Below are positions 23,563 to 34,232 of a stretch of DNA of 64,000 nucleotides, piece by piece. Positions within the stretch are counted from its first letter, which is position 1; every line of letters begins with the position of its first letter. The DNA lies in assembly GCA_031769625.1 (NCBI GenBank), contig JAUIMM010000570.1, positions 1,989,501 through 2,053,500 of the forward strand, given 5' to 3'. The notes under the pieces are model-generated. The model had not been told where the DNA came from. It ran no database searches and saw nothing but the letters and a program-made list of their open reading frames with translations. The stretch is from Taudactylus pleione (taxonomy: Eukaryota; Chordata; Amphibia; Anura; Myobatrachidae). The translations under genes were made by a program, and so were the position numbers.

Positions 23563-24045
23563 ATGGGTGCATCGGGTTGGGTACGGGATCCTGGGTTGTC
23601 AGGATGCTGATGGTTAGAATACTGACAGCGGCATCTTGAGATACTCAGAATCCCGGCAGAATTTGGTAAGTAACCCTAACCCTTAACCTAACCCTCCCCA
23701 TAACCCACTTTTCCGCAGCCTAACCCTAACCCCCCCTCCCCCCCGCAGCCTATCCTTAACCTTCCCCTCCCGCAGCCTTACCATTCCGCCAGTGCCTAAG
23801 CCTATCCCCTAACCTAGGGGTGGACAATAAGCGGCCCCCCAGGTATTGTAGAACTACACATGCCAGCATGCCCTGCAACAGTTTTGCTATTTGACCATGC
23901 TAAAACTGTTGCAAGGCATGCTGAGATTTGTAGTTCAACAACAGCTGGAGGGCTGCTTAAACCTAACCCTAATACTCACCGTCAGGATGTCTGCGGTCGG
24001 AATTCCGGCGCCAGGGTTTTGACGACTACGTCCCGATGCATCTTA
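23563..24045. repeat. GCATCGGG-ended repeat with CCTAACCC tracts
   Basis: Left GTGCATCGGGTTGGGTAC and right GTCCCGATGCAT are inverse. The interior at 23665-23815 and 23960-23975 has many CCTAACCC runs. A truncated CAGCATGCC-containing MITE is nested at about 23816-23950 (palindrome AAAACTGTTGCA / TGCAACAGTTTT). Confidence 0.65.
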
Positions 24046-24049
24046 TGTT

Positions 24050-25478
24050 TGTGGTGTTTAAAGAGTTGGGACATCTAGAACATTGCCATTGGTATATATT
24101 GTGACACATTATGGTCCTAGATATGGTCCTAGTCTTTTCTCTTCCTCTCCGTTATACTGTACAATTCATTCTTGCTTTCTATCAATTTAACTGTAGCACA
24201 ATCAGTCCTTTATGCTTAATCATGTTCCGTTCTATTTACTACATTGTTTTGTAGCCTCTTTTTTCATGCCATTATGTACAAGGAGATTTAACAACAAAAC
24301 AGAAACAAACAGTATAAATGTCTCTGTAGTCGGGACCTTGGCAATGGGCGCACAGGCTGCGAGCGAGATCTGTTTATTTAGACAGGTGCGATGCCAAGCA
24401 AAATTATTTTTCTGATGAGATTTCCGTGTAGCAGTTATTAGCTGAGTATTCCGTGAGACATCACTGTGCCCCTCGGCTGGGTACGGAGCTTTCCGCTGGT
24501 CTATTGTGAACGAAGGTTACTAGGTCCATCGGGAGCATTAAGGAAAGCCGTCTGTTCAAAGAAGTTTCTCTGTATAATTTATATTGGAACTTGGAAGGAG
24601 ATGTACTAAAGGGGAAAATGCGGTAAAACCCCCGAAAATGCAGTTTTCAGGGGTTTAACAGTATTCCCCGTATGTACTAAGCAGCAGAATGCCATGCTTT
24701 CTGCTGCTTCGCATCGCTAGGTGTGGCGTTACCCAATAAAAGCCTATCGGCTTCTTAACGCGATGCTCCTAGCTGGGAGGGATCCATTCGGAACCCTTCC
24801 ATGAGCCCCCGCGTTCTGCAAAGCGTTTACCATGTACAAAACGTTGCAATTCTAAATTATGTCAATCCTGAAATAAGTAGATTTTGTTAATAAGTATACA
24901 CGTATGACATGGGGATGGTGCAGGTGCGGAGGGTGTGCCAATGGTGGCATCTAAAGTATCATCTGCGGTATTACAGTGTGCTGGGAGGCTGAAAGTGGGT
25001 ATCTTGCAAACTCAGACGCAGGCAGGGAAGGCTGATGCTAACATTTGCATATAACATCAGCCGCGATTCCGGTAACAGATACACGAGCGGAGGCAGCAGC
25101 GCCCACCTCTGAATCATGTCACGATTTACAACAAGGATTAAAGAGCCAAAAAGCGAGACTGGCTGTTTTGCAATATATGGACCTAATAATTTACAGTTAA
25201 TGATTTTATGCCTTATTTTAAATGCCTAATGGATATTAAATATGCATGAGGCACTTGTAACTGTGGAATGTGTAGAAAGAAAATGCTTTTTCAACAATTT
25301 ACAAAAGATTAATTTCCTGTATGAACCCCTCGGTCACTTTAATCTGGATTATATATTATTATGCTTTTGTTGCACGAATTTAACCAATTTTTCAGCTCAG
25401 CTGCAGAAAAGTAAAAATAAAATGAACTGCAGTAATAGTGTACACGGGATACATGATGTTGCAATGACGTAGGTCATA
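24050..25478. other. intronic sequence, no gene recognised
   Basis: Mostly AT-rich. A short CpG-richer repeat at 24600-24840 (GATGTACTAAAGGGG) resembles mobile-element sequence but has no clear ends. Confidence 0.45.
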
Positions 25479-25950
25479 TAGGGCTGGATTCAGAGATGTA
25501 TGCAAACTCGATGGTTTTCGTACAACGCCGATGTCAGACGTTTACGCAGAATTTGTACTGAGCATGTGCAGATCTCCCTCTATGAGCTAGTTCACAGTGC
25601 CCGGAGACGGCAGCCTGATTTTCATGCTGCGGCTGTTTGGGGCGGAGCTGGGGCAGCGTCCGGCAGCGCCCCAAACAACAGGGCATGTTGGCCTCGTTTT
25701 TTGGCCATGCCAGTGGCTGCGTCCTTGTACACAGCTTCACCGGCTTTGGCGGCGTGAAACCACCAACCGTCCCTGAGTAACCTGAAAGTGACTCTCAGAT
25801 GGCCGGTGGTCACGCAAGTGCTCCGATGGCTGCGCCTTCTGTCGCAGCTGCGGATCACAGAAATCGTCAGGATGAGTCTATTTACGCAGAGACGTCTCCT
25901 GCGGCATTAGGATATATCACACAGTAGCCGCGTACAGCTCTGAATCAGAA
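25479..25950. mobile_element. GGATTCAGAG-ended element
   Basis: GGGCTGGATTCAGAGATGTA on the left and GCTCTGAATCAGAACC on the right are inverse; the interior is CpG-rich and non-coding. Confidence 0.65.
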
Positions 25951-26034
25951 CCACAGTACAATGTAACCTGATGTTATCTGTAAAAGTGGCAGCACAGGAA
26001 TGTATTTGAGGGTCACAGCCTTTGAGCTGACTTG

Positions 26035-26300
26035 CAGAATGTCGGCACAACATCATAATGTCGGCATGGGCTGAATGTCGATATTTAAAATGCAGACATG
26101 AACTGAATGTCGGCATGCCAAATGTCGACATTCACTGTCGGCGCTGACTTAATGTTGGCATTGCTAGAGTGTCGACATTGTGAATGTGGACAGTTGGCAT
26201 GTCGACAATGTGGGTTTGCATACAAGTATCACCTAACCCTAACCACACCTTAACCTTAACCCTAAAATGAACTGTCGACATTCTATGGGCGGAATTCACT
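26035..26300. repeat. GTCGACATT-rich repeat with CCTAACCC tract
   Basis: Many short alternating motifs AATGTCGACATT, ATGTCGGCAT and GTCGACA, then CCTAACCCTAACC at about 26232. Similar in style to 35840-36224. Confidence 0.65.
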
Positions 26301-26445
26301 TGTTTTCTCGTGCCCGATCTCCCGTGTAAAGTGGCAATCCTGGACAGGTAGCAGCAATTGACAGCCATCAGTCAGACGGCTGACGGCGCTGTGGATCATC
26401 AATGATGATGATTTGGTAGTTCTGCAGTTCCGGTATTGATGCTCA

Positions 26446-26642
26446 GGGGTCTATTTACTAAGCAGTGTTAGGAGACAGTGAAAAGTGATAAGAAAGTGAT
26501 AAGGTGCCAGCCAACCAGCTCCCACCTGCCATCTCACAGGCTGTGTTTGAATTATGACAGTTGGGAGCTGATTGGCTGGCACCTTATCACTTTCTTATCA
26601 CTTTTCACTCTGTCTCCTAACACTGCTTAGTAAATAGACCCC
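26446..26642. mobile_element. foldback MITE GGGGTCTATTTACTAAGC, copy 3
   Basis: Same foldback family. It is longer by a duplicated GATAAGAAAGTGATAAG in both arms. Confidence 0.9.
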
Positions 26643-27164
26643 TTATTCTTTTACCATCCATCTCCCCCTCTTCCCCCGCCACTCTCCTCATACCTCCCTC
26701 ATCTCTCTCCCCCTCCTCCCCATCTCTCTTTCTCCATCCCCATTTCTCTGTCTCTACCCCTCTCTACTTGCTTCTTTCGGTCCATCTCCCTCTTGCATTG
26801 TTCTATCCCCCTTTTTCTCAGATTATTATATTATATAATAGATATATATATCACAGGCTTTGCATTACTGAGTTGAATAATACCCGAGTGTCACTTGGCT
26901 GCCATGCTGGAAGGGACACTACTGTGGGTCTCACGGATGTATTGGGTGTGGAAACGCCTTGGTTTTGCCCTAGTGCCCCTGGATGACCTGCCCCAAGCAC
27001 ACCAAGATCCATGTCAGTCCTGACTCCTTCTCTCTGAAGAGCTGGTTCTGCAGCCTAGGGGTTCCCTAGATGGGTTTTATGACTGGAGCGAATGCTAACA
27101 AGCCGGGTTTCCCAGATCTCATTACATTATGGGAGCATTCAATGTAAAGTGATTTTTGCCCTTT
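26643..27164. other. no gene recognised; pyrimidine-rich start
   Basis: CT-rich low-complexity sequence to about 26815, then unremarkable intronic sequence up to the hAT. Confidence 0.5.
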
Positions 27165-27172
27165 ATTAATGT
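27165..27172. repeat. left 8-bp target site duplication of the 6.2-kb hAT
   Basis: ATTAATGT directly precedes the element and is repeated exactly at 33403-33410. Confidence 0.95.
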
Positions 27173-27332
27173 TAGGGGTGAGCGGGTTCGGATTTCTGAA
27201 ATCCGAACCCCCCCGAGCCCCCCCGATCCGAGTCCGATCCGAGTCAGGCTCGACTTTTCCCGCCTGACTCGGATCTGAAATCGAGGCAAAACGTCATCAT
27301 CCCGCCTTCCGAGTCTCGCGGGTTTTGGATCC

Positions 27333-27340
27333 TATATAAG
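27333..27340 (+). promoter_or_regulatory. TATA box of the hAT transposon
   Basis: TATATAAG sits about 160 bp inside the left end, after a GC-rich stretch and before the tandem array. A start of transcription near 27365 is inferred. No other TATA-like site was noted between the left terminus and the array. Confidence 0.5.
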
Positions 27341-27690
27341 GTACCCGCGTCGGCGCCATTTTCTCACTCGGCTGTGGACAGTGAAGAGGGAGGGTGGGAG
27401 TTAGGGCTGTGTAGTGTAGTGTAGTGTAGTGCTGCTGTTGTCCACTACTTCAAAGTCCATAGGGGCTGGCTGTGTTGTGCTGTGCTGCTGTTGTTAATAG
27501 GGGCTGTGTCCACTACTTCAAAGTCCATAGGGGCTGGCTGGACTGTGTTGTGCAGTCAGTTCTCCATAGGGGCTGTGTCCACTCCAAAGTCCTGTGCAGT
27601 GTCCCAGTCCTAAAGGAGTGCTGTAGTGTTGTCCAGGGGGTGCTCTGTCCATCAGGGGTGCTCCCCCCAAGTGCTAAAAAAATAATATAT

Positions 27691-29622
27691 TTTCTGTGTT
27701 TGTGAATTGTGTGCGCAGTAGCCGCACGTGCATCAACAAAGTAGTGCCAAGCGTGCGCCTGTGTCATAAGTAAAGGGCCGGCTGGCTTGACCGTTAAAGG
27801 GTGCTATAACCCCCAAAGTACACTCCAGTCCAAACCAAAAAAAAAATTATTTTCTGTGTTTGTGAATTGTGTGCGCAGTAGCCGCACGTGCATCAACAAA
27901 GCAGTGCCAAGCGTGCGCCTGTGTCATAAGTAAAGGGCCGGCTGGCTTGACCGTTAAGGGTGCTGTAACCCCCGAGAGTACACTCCAGTCCAAACCAAAA
28001 AAAAAATTATTTTCTGTTTGTGAATTGTGTGCGCAGTAGCCGCACGTGCATCAACAAAGTAGTGCCAAGCGTGCGCCTGTGTCATAAGTAAAGGGCCGGC
28101 TGGCTTGACCGTTAAGGGTGCTGTAACCCCCGAAAGTACACTCCAGTCCAAACCAAAAAAAAAATTATTTTCTGTGTTTGTGAATTGTGTGCGCAGTAGC
28201 CGCACGTGCATCAACAAAGTAGTGCCAAGCGTGCGCCTGTGTCATAAGTAAAGGGCCGGCTGGCTTGACCGTTAAAGGGTGCTATAACCCCCAAAGTACA
28301 CTCCAGTCCAAACCAAAAAAAAAATTATTTTCTGTGTTTGTGAATTGTGTGCGCAGTAGCCGCACGTGCATCAACAAAGCAGTGCCAAGCGTGCGCCTGT
28401 GTCATAAGTAAAGGGCCGGCTGGCTTGACCGTTAAGGGTGCTGTAACCCCCGAGAGTACACTCCAGTCCAAACCAAAAAAAAAATTATTTTCTGTGTTTG
28501 TGAATTGTGTGCGCAGTAGCCGCACGTGCATCAACAAAGTAGTGCCAAGCGTGCGCCTGTGTCATAAGTAAAGGGCCGGCTGGCTTGACCGTTAAGGGTG
28601 CTGTAACCCCCGAAAGTACACTCCAGTCCAAACCAAAAAAAAAATTATTTTCTGTGTTTGTGAATTGTGTGCGCAGTAGCCGCACGTGCATCAACAAAGT
28701 AGTGCCAAGCGTGCGCCTGTGTCATAAGTAAAGGGCCGGCTGGCTTGACCGTTAAAGGGTGCTGTAACCCCCAAAGTACACTCCAGTCCAAACCAAAAAA
28801 AAAATTATTTTCTGTGTTTGTGAATTGTGTGCGCAGTAGCCGCACGTGCATCAACAAAGTAGTGCCAAGCGTGCGCCTGTGTCATAAGTAAAGGGCCGGC
28901 TGGCTTGACCGTTAAAGGGTGCTGTAACCCCCGAAAGTACACTCCAGTCCAAACCAAAAAAAAATTATTTTCTGTGTTTGTGAATTGTGTGCGCAGTAGC
29001 CGCACGTGCATCAACAAAGTAGTGCCAAGCGTGCGCCTGTGTCATAAGTAAAGGGCCGGCTGGCTTGACCGTTAAGGGTGCTGTAACCCCCGAGAGTACA
29101 CTCCAGTCCAAACCAAAAAAAAAATTATTTTCTGTGTTTGTGAATTGTGTGCGCAGTAGCCGCACGTGCATCAACAAAGTAGTGCCAAGCGTGCGCCTGT
29201 GTCATAAGTAAAGGGCCGGCTGGCTTGACCGTTAAGGGTGCTGTAACCCCCGAAAGTACACTCCAGTCCAAACCTAAAAAAAAATTATTTTCTGTGTTTG
29301 TGAATTGTGTGCGCAGTAGCCGCACGTGCATCAACAAAGTAGTGCCAAGCGTGCGCCTGTGTCATAAGTAAAGGGCCGGCTGGCTTGACCGTTAAAGGGT
29401 GCTGTAACCCCCAAAGTACACTCCAGTCCAAACCAAAAAAAAAATTATTTTCTGTGTTTGTGAATTGTGTGCGCAGTAGCCGCACGTGCATCAACAAAGT
29501 AGTGCCAAGAGTGCGCCTGTGTCATAAGTAAAGGGCCGGCTGGCTTGACCGTTAAAGGGTGCTGTAACCCCCAAAGTACACTCCAGTCCAAACCAAAAAA
29601 AAAAATATTTTCTGTGTTTAGC
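27691..29622 (+). repeat. 160-bp tandem array, 12 full units plus a partial one, in the hAT 5' region
   Basis: Units begin TTTCTGTGTTTGTGAATTG and start at 27691, 27851, 28011, 28169, 28329, 28489, 28649, 28809, 28969, 29129, 29289 and 29449, with a truncated copy at 29609. Each full unit contains CCGCACGTGC (an E-box, CACGTG), AAAGGGCCGGCTGGC and an A-run. Units differ at a few positions, so variants CCAAAG, CGAGAG and CGAAAG recur about every third unit, giving a trimeric higher-order pattern. Unit length is not a multiple of 3, so short minus-strand frames seen in every unit are not a continuous gene. Confidence 0.95.
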
Positions 29623-29653
29623 CGCACGTATATATCAAATCGATATAACATAA

Positions 29654-32600
29654 ATGGAGGACCAAACTTTCTCCGATAAAAATAAAATAGAGAAAGATCA
29701 AGAACCACTTCCTCCTAGTGCTGAAGCTGCTGCCACTAGTCATGACATAGACGATAACATGCCATCAACGTCGTCTGCCAAGGCCGATGCCCAATGTCAT
29801 AGTAGAGGGCACATACAATCCCAAATGGCAAAGTTCAGGAAAATGACCTTGAAAAAGACATTTAAATCAGCTGAAGAGAAACGTAAACTTGCCAATATGC
29901 CATTTACGACACGGAGTGGCAAGGAACGGCTAAGGTCGATCCCCAGTATGTTCATGACTAGTGGTTCAGCTTCACATGACGATGGAAGCCCTCCTCCCAC
30001 TAAAAAAATCAAAAGAGTTAAGCTGGCAAAAGCACAGCGAAGAACTGTGCTTTCTAAGAAGATATCACAAATCCCCAAGGAGAGTCCAAGTGTGGTGGTG
30101 GTTGCGATGCCTGACCTTCCCAGCACTGGATGGGAAGAGGTGGCTCTTTCCACCATTTGCACGCCCCCTGCAAGTGCTGAAAGGAGCACCCACAGTCCAC
30201 TTGCTGATATGCCAATTGAAGATGTCACTGTTGAAGTACAACAGGATGAGGATACTGGTGTAGCTGGCGCTGAGGAGGAAGTTGGCGAGGAGGATTCTGA
30301 TGGTGATGTGGTTTGTTTAAATCAGGCTCCGGGGGAGACAGTTGTTGTCCGTGGGATGAAAAAGCCCATCACGGTCATGCCTGGGCAGAAGACCAAACAT
30401 TCCACCTCTTTGGTCTGGCAATATTTCTATCCAAATCCGGACAACAACTGTCTTGCCATATGTACCATATGTAAAGGTGAAATAAGTAGGGGTAGGGACG
30501 TCAACCACCTAGGAACATCCTCCCTTATACGGCACCTGCAGCGCGTTCATAAAAAGTTACTGTCAAGTTCAGAAACTTTGGCTAAGACCGTAAGCAGTCC
30601 AGGGACACCTAAATCCCGTTGTCCTGTTGTATCCAAGCGCCTGCAAACCACACCGTCAACTCCCTCCTCGTCAATTTCCTCCTTAGTCAGGATCGGAAGT
30701 AGTCCTGCAGGTCATGTCACTGGCATGACTGACTCTCCTATCCGGGATTCCTCTGGAGGATCCTGCATTGCTACGCCTACTGCTGCCGCTGCTGCTGTTG
30801 CTGCTGCTGGGAGTCGTTCATCATCCCAGAGAGGAAGTAGGAACACCACTACTTTTACTAAACAATTGACCCTCCAACAGTCCTTAGCGAGGAGGATGAA
30901 GTACGACAGCAGTCATCCTGAAGCAAAACGTATAACTGAGGCCTTGACTGCTATGTTGGTGTTAGACGTGCGTCCGGTATCCGCCATTAGTGCAGTGGGA
31001 TTTAGACAATTGATGGAGGTAGTGTGTCCCCGGTTCCAAATCCCGTCTAGATTCCACTTCACTAGGCAGGCGATACCGAGACTGTACAGAAACGTCAGAA
31101 AAAGTGTCCTCAGTGTCCTGAAAAATGCCGTTGTACACAATGTCCACTTAACCACGGACATGTGGACAAGTGGAACAGGGCAGACTAAGGACTATATGAC
31201 TGTGACAGCCCACTGGGTAGATGTATCACCTTACGCAGCAACAGCAGCAGCGTCACCAGTAGCAGCATCTCAGAAACGCCAGCTCGTTACAAGGCAGGCT
31301 ACGCTGTGTATCACCGGTTTCAGTAAGAGGCACACCGCCGACAACCTCTTAGAGAAACTGAGGGAAATCATCGCCCAGTGGCTTACCCCACTTAGACTCT
31401 CCTGGGGATTTGTGATATCTGACAACGCCACCAATATTGTGCGGGCATTACATCTGGGCAAATTCCAGCACGTCCCATGTTTTGCTCACACAATAAACTT
31501 GGTGGTGCAGAATTTTCTGAAAAGCGACAGGGGTGTGCAGGAGACGCTTTGGGTGGCCCGAAAAATTTCTGGCCACTTTCGCCATTCAGCGACTGCGTGC
31601 CGAAGACTGGAGCGCCAGCAAACACTCTTGAACCTGCCCCGCCATCACCTGAAGCAAGAGGTTGTGACGCGGTGGAACTCAACCCTCTATATGCTTCAGA
31701 GGATGGAGGAGCAGCAAAAGGCCATACAAGCCTATACATCCACCTATGACATAGGCAAAGGAGGGGGTATGCACCTGACTCAAGCGCAGTGGAGAATGAT
31801 TTCCGTGTTGTGCAAGGTTCTCCAGCCCTTCGAACTTGCCACACGTGAAGTCAGTTCAGACACAGCCTGCTTGAGTCAGGTCATTCCCCTCATCAGGCTT
31901 TTGCAGAAGCAGCTGGAGAAAGTGAAGGAGGAGCTAAGATGGAGCGATTCCGCTCGGCATGTGGGACTTGTGGATGAAGCCCTTCATTCGCTTTGCCAGG
32001 ATTCCAGGGTGGTCAATCTGTTGAAATCAGACCACTACATTTTGGCCACCGTGCTTGATCCTAGGTTTAAAGCCTATGTGGTGTCTCTCTTTCCGGCCGA
32101 CACAAGCCTGCAGAGGTGCAAAGACCTGCTGGTGAACACACTGTCAGCTGAAGCGGAACGTGACACGTCAACGGCTCCTTCTTCATTTTCTCCCGCAACT
32201 GGGGCTGCCAGGAAAAAACTTAGGTATCCTAAGCAACCCGCTGGCGGTGATGCAGGGCAGGCAGGACCAAGTTTGGACATCTGGTCCGGACTGAAGGACC
32301 TGGCAACAATTTCTGACATGTCTACTGTCACTGCATATGATACTGTCACCATTGACAGAATGGTGGAGGATTACATCGGTGACAGCATCCAAGTAGGCAT
32401 GTCAGACAGTCCATACCTGTACTGGCAGGAAAAAGAGGCAATTTGGAGGCCCCTGTACAAGCTGGCTCTATTTTACCTGAGTTGCCCCCCCTCCAGTGTG
32501 TACTCCGAAAGAGTGTTTAGTGCAGCCGGGAACCTTGTCAGCGAAAGGCGTAGGAGGTTGCTTCCACAGAATGTGGAGAAGATGATGTTCATCAAAATGA

Positions 32601-32767
32601 ATTATCAGCTCTTCCAGGGAGACCAGCCTCCAGAAGGTACAGAGGGACCTGTGGTGGTGGATTCAAGTGGGGACGAGTTAATACTTTGTGAGGATGAGGA
32701 TGTACACACTGAAGAGGGTGAGGAATCGGTGGATGAGGAGGATGAGGATGACATCTTGCCTCCGTAG
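29654..32767 (+). CDS. hAT transposase, BED zinc finger type (1037 aa)
   Basis: Enzyme that would excise and insert this transposon. Visible from the N-terminus: a low-complexity region with a basic stretch (KKIKRVK, about 115-125); a BED zinc finger at about 250-298 (WQYFYP, CTIC, TSSLIRHL, RVH); a serine/alanine-rich linker; a hAT catalytic core with DMWTS (Asp near 502), VISDNATN (Asp near 589), CFAH (Cys/His near 609-612) and RWNSTL (near 671); and the C-terminal hAT dimerisation region (about 920-995) with SSVYSERVFSAAG, whose Glu near 952 is in the position of the third catalytic acid. The tail is strongly acidic. The reading frame has no stop or frameshift, and a splice-acceptor-like TTTCTGTGTTTAG lies about 30 bp upstream of the ATG. 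It resembles ZBED/Charlie-type proteins; here it is inside its own transposon, so it is a mobile-element gene rather than a domesticated one. Confidence 0.95.
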   Translation: MEDQTFSDKNKIEKDQEPLPPSAEAAATSHDIDDNMPSTSSAKADAQCHSRGHIQSQMAKFRKMTLKKTFKSAEEKRKLANMPFTTRSGKERLRSIPSMFMTSGSASHDDGSPPPTKKIKRVKLAKAQRRTVLSKKISQIPKESPSVVVVAMPDLPSTGWEEVALSTICTPPASAERSTHSPLADMPIEDVTVEVQQDEDTGVAGAEEEVGEEDSDGDVVCLNQAPGETVVVRGMKKPITVMPGQKTKHSTSLVWQYFYPNPDNNCLAICTICKGEISRGRDVNHLGTSSLIRHLQRVHKKLLSSSETLAKTVSSPGTPKSRCPVVSKRLQTTPSTPSSSISSLVRIGSSPAGHVTGMTDSPIRDSSGGSCIATPTAAAAAVAAAGSRSSSQRGSRNTTTFTKQLTLQQSLARRMKYDSSHPEAKRITEALTAMLVLDVRPVSAISAVGFRQLMEVVCPRFQIPSRFHFTRQAIPRLYRNVRKSVLSVLKNAVVHNVHLTTDMWTSGTGQTKDYMTVTAHWVDVSPYAATAAASPVAASQKRQLVTRQATLCITGFSKRHTADNLLEKLREIIAQWLTPLRLSWGFVISDNATNIVRALHLGKFQHVPCFAHTINLVVQNFLKSDRGVQETLWVARKISGHFRHSATACRRLERQQTLLNLPRHHLKQEVVTRWNSTLYMLQRMEEQQKAIQAYTSTYDIGKGGGMHLTQAQWRMISVLCKVLQPFELATREVSSDTACLSQVIPLIRLLQKQLEKVKEELRWSDSARHVGLVDEALHSLCQDSRVVNLLKSDHYILATVLDPRFKAYVVSLFPADTSLQRCKDLLVNTLSAEAERDTSTAPSSFSPATGAARKKLRYPKQPAGGDAGQAGPSLDIWSGLKDLATISDMSTVTAYDTVTIDRMVEDYIGDSIQVGMSDSPYLYWQEKEAIWRPLYKLALFYLSCPPSSVYSERVFSAAGNLVSERRRRLLPQNVEKMMFIKMNYQLFQGDQPPEGTEGPVVVDSSGDELILCEDEDVHTEEGEESVDEEDEDDILPP

Positions 32768-33402
32768 AGCCAGTTTGTGCAGGGACACATTAATTGCCAG
32801 CTTGTTTTGTGGGGGCCCAAACGAACCAATCATTTCAGCCACAGTTGTGTGGCAGACCCTGGCGCTGAAATGATTGATTTGTTAAAGTGTGCATGTCCTG
32901 TTTATACAACATAAGGGTGGGTGGGAGGGCCCAAGGACAATTCCATCTTGCACTTCTTTTTTTTCTTTGCATTATGTACAGTTTGGGGCCTAGTTTTTCT
33001 AACTGCCATCCTGTCTGCCACTGCAGTGTCACTCCTAGATGGGTCACGTGTTTGTACCGCCCACTCGTGTCGCTTAGCATAGTCATCCAGCTACCTCGGT
33101 GCAACCTTTTGGACATGAAAACACTATTGTGAGGTGTGAGGTGTTCAGAATAGACTGGAAATGAGTGGAAATTAAGGTTATTGAGGTTAATAATAGCATA
33201 GGAGCAGAGAAACCAACAAATTCTGTGATGTTAGCTGTTTTTATGCTTTTTAAAAAAAAAATACAGATCCAAAACACAAAACCCAGAACCCAAAACACGG
33301 AAGGGTGGTTTTGGCAAAACCAATCCAGATCCAAAACACGAAGAAAGATCCAGATCCAAAACCAAAACACAAAACACGAAAAGTGGCCGGTGCACACCCC
33401 TA
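32768..33402 (+). other. 3' non-coding region of the autonomous hAT
   Basis: Follows the transposase stop. From about 33120 it contains the subterminal sequence shared by the three non-autonomous relatives, then repeated CCAAAACAC / AGATCCAAAA motifs to the right terminus. These may be subterminal transposase-binding repeats. Confidence 0.7.
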
Positions 33403-33410
33403 ATTAATGT
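33403..33410. repeat. right 8-bp target site duplication of the 6.2-kb hAT
   Basis: ATTAATGT directly follows the element; exact match to 27165-27172. Confidence 0.95.
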
Positions 33411-34077
33411 ATGATTTGGCCAGTGCCAGCTAGTGCTGCGGAAATGAAATGCTTTTAGGATGTAAGATCACTCCAGCACATTTTCTTAATGTCTGGGACA
33501 GATTTGAGACACTCTGAAAGATTGTTCACATTTATTCCCTGAAAATAAGAATACGAGAGGTGCAAGCTATTGCAGCCGCAACTGCGTTATTTTTGCAGCA
33601 GTAGAGACTGCATCTTTACGCTAATGTCACGGCCTATGGAGGCGCAGAAATTGCATCTGAACATGCATCAGGACGCATACGCATTGCGCTAAAAACATTT
33701 TCTGCTTGCGCCTGACATCGAAGCTGCATTCTCCTTTGAATAAGGCCCCAAATGTGGCGTTAAAGTGTTGGAAATCAATGGTGGAAACCTCACTATGAAA
33801 TCCTATTTCACCTATATATTATTTGCCTTTTATGTGTATATACACATGTGATAAGCCCATAATAAAGCGTACTGCTGCAACTTTTTGAAATCAGAACCGA
33901 AATATCTGATTGGCTGAATGGGGGAACCTAGTTGTAAACTGTTATTATTGAATGAATAAATGAATGAAGAAAGCTTTGTGAATGGCATAAATGAGTTTTT
34001 CTGGCGTGAGAAGCCCCAAGATGTCCATTTTATAAAGGTGTCGCATTCATCATATACATTTATATTCCCCCGTCCAG
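33411..34077. other. end of SCIN intron 1, no other gene
   Basis: Contains a CpG-rich repeat remnant at 33560-33750 (GCAGCAGTAGAGACTGCATC) ending CTTTGAATAAGGCCCC, then the approach to exon 2. Confidence 0.5.
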
Positions 34078-34232
34078 GTAAAGAATGTTCCCAGGATGAG
34101 AGCACATGTGCGGCTATATTCACCGTGCAGCTGGATGATTACCTGGGAGGGAAACCCATTCAGTACCGGGAGCTGCAAGGATACGAATCAAGTGTGTTTG
34201 TTGGATACTTCAAAGGTGGAATTAAGTACAAG
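34078..34232 (+). CDS. SCIN: scinderin coding exon 2
   Basis: Acceptor is a pyrimidine-rich tract ending CCAG before 34078; donor is AAG|GTAAAG after 34232. The exon completes Gly65 and adds residues 66-116 (153 nt plus 2), ending in phase 0. It begins KECSQDEST, the hallmark of gelsolin-like repeat 1, followed by [24 protein letters not shown] and [11 protein letters not shown]. The acidic QDE and DD region is where this family binds calcium and actin. The basic KGGIKYK stretch (110-116) corresponds to the phosphoinositide-binding segment known in gelsolin. Intron 1 upstream is about 14.7 kb and holds a full hAT transposon. Confidence 0.95.

Larger units (their letters stand above)
27173..33402 (+). 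mobile_element. complete, probably autonomous hAT DNA transposon (6230 bp)
   Basis: Flanked by an exact 8-bp target duplication ATTAATGT (27165-27172 and 33403-33410), the length used by the hAT superfamily. Short terminal inverted repeats read TAGGGGTGAGC on the left and TAGGGGTGTGC as the reverse complement of the right end. Inside, in order: a short subterminal palindrome (GGTTCGGAT / ATCCGAACC), a TATA-bearing 5' region, a 160-bp tandem array and an intact transposase gene. It lies in SCIN intron 1 in the same orientation as SCIN. The uninterrupted reading frame and exact duplication argue for a young insertion. Confidence 0.95.
19362..34077 (+). other. SCIN: SCIN intron 1 (about 14.7 kb)
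   Basis: Bounded by GTAAGC and a pyrimidine-rich CAG. It is filled with repeats: a 264-bp hAT relative, hairpin-array elements, GTCGAC-rich and CCTAACCC-containing repeats, a foldback MITE and the 6.2-kb hAT. No other host exon was recognised. Confidence 0.85.

Noticed and set aside
27691..29500. Twelve near-identical 70-residue minus-strand frames in the tandem array
   Set aside because: They come from the repeat unit itself. The 160-bp period is not a multiple of three, they overlap one another, and no domain is visible.
29654..32767. Host-domesticated ZBED gene
   Set aside because: The frame lies inside a transposon with intact ends and target duplication, so it is best called the element's own transposase.
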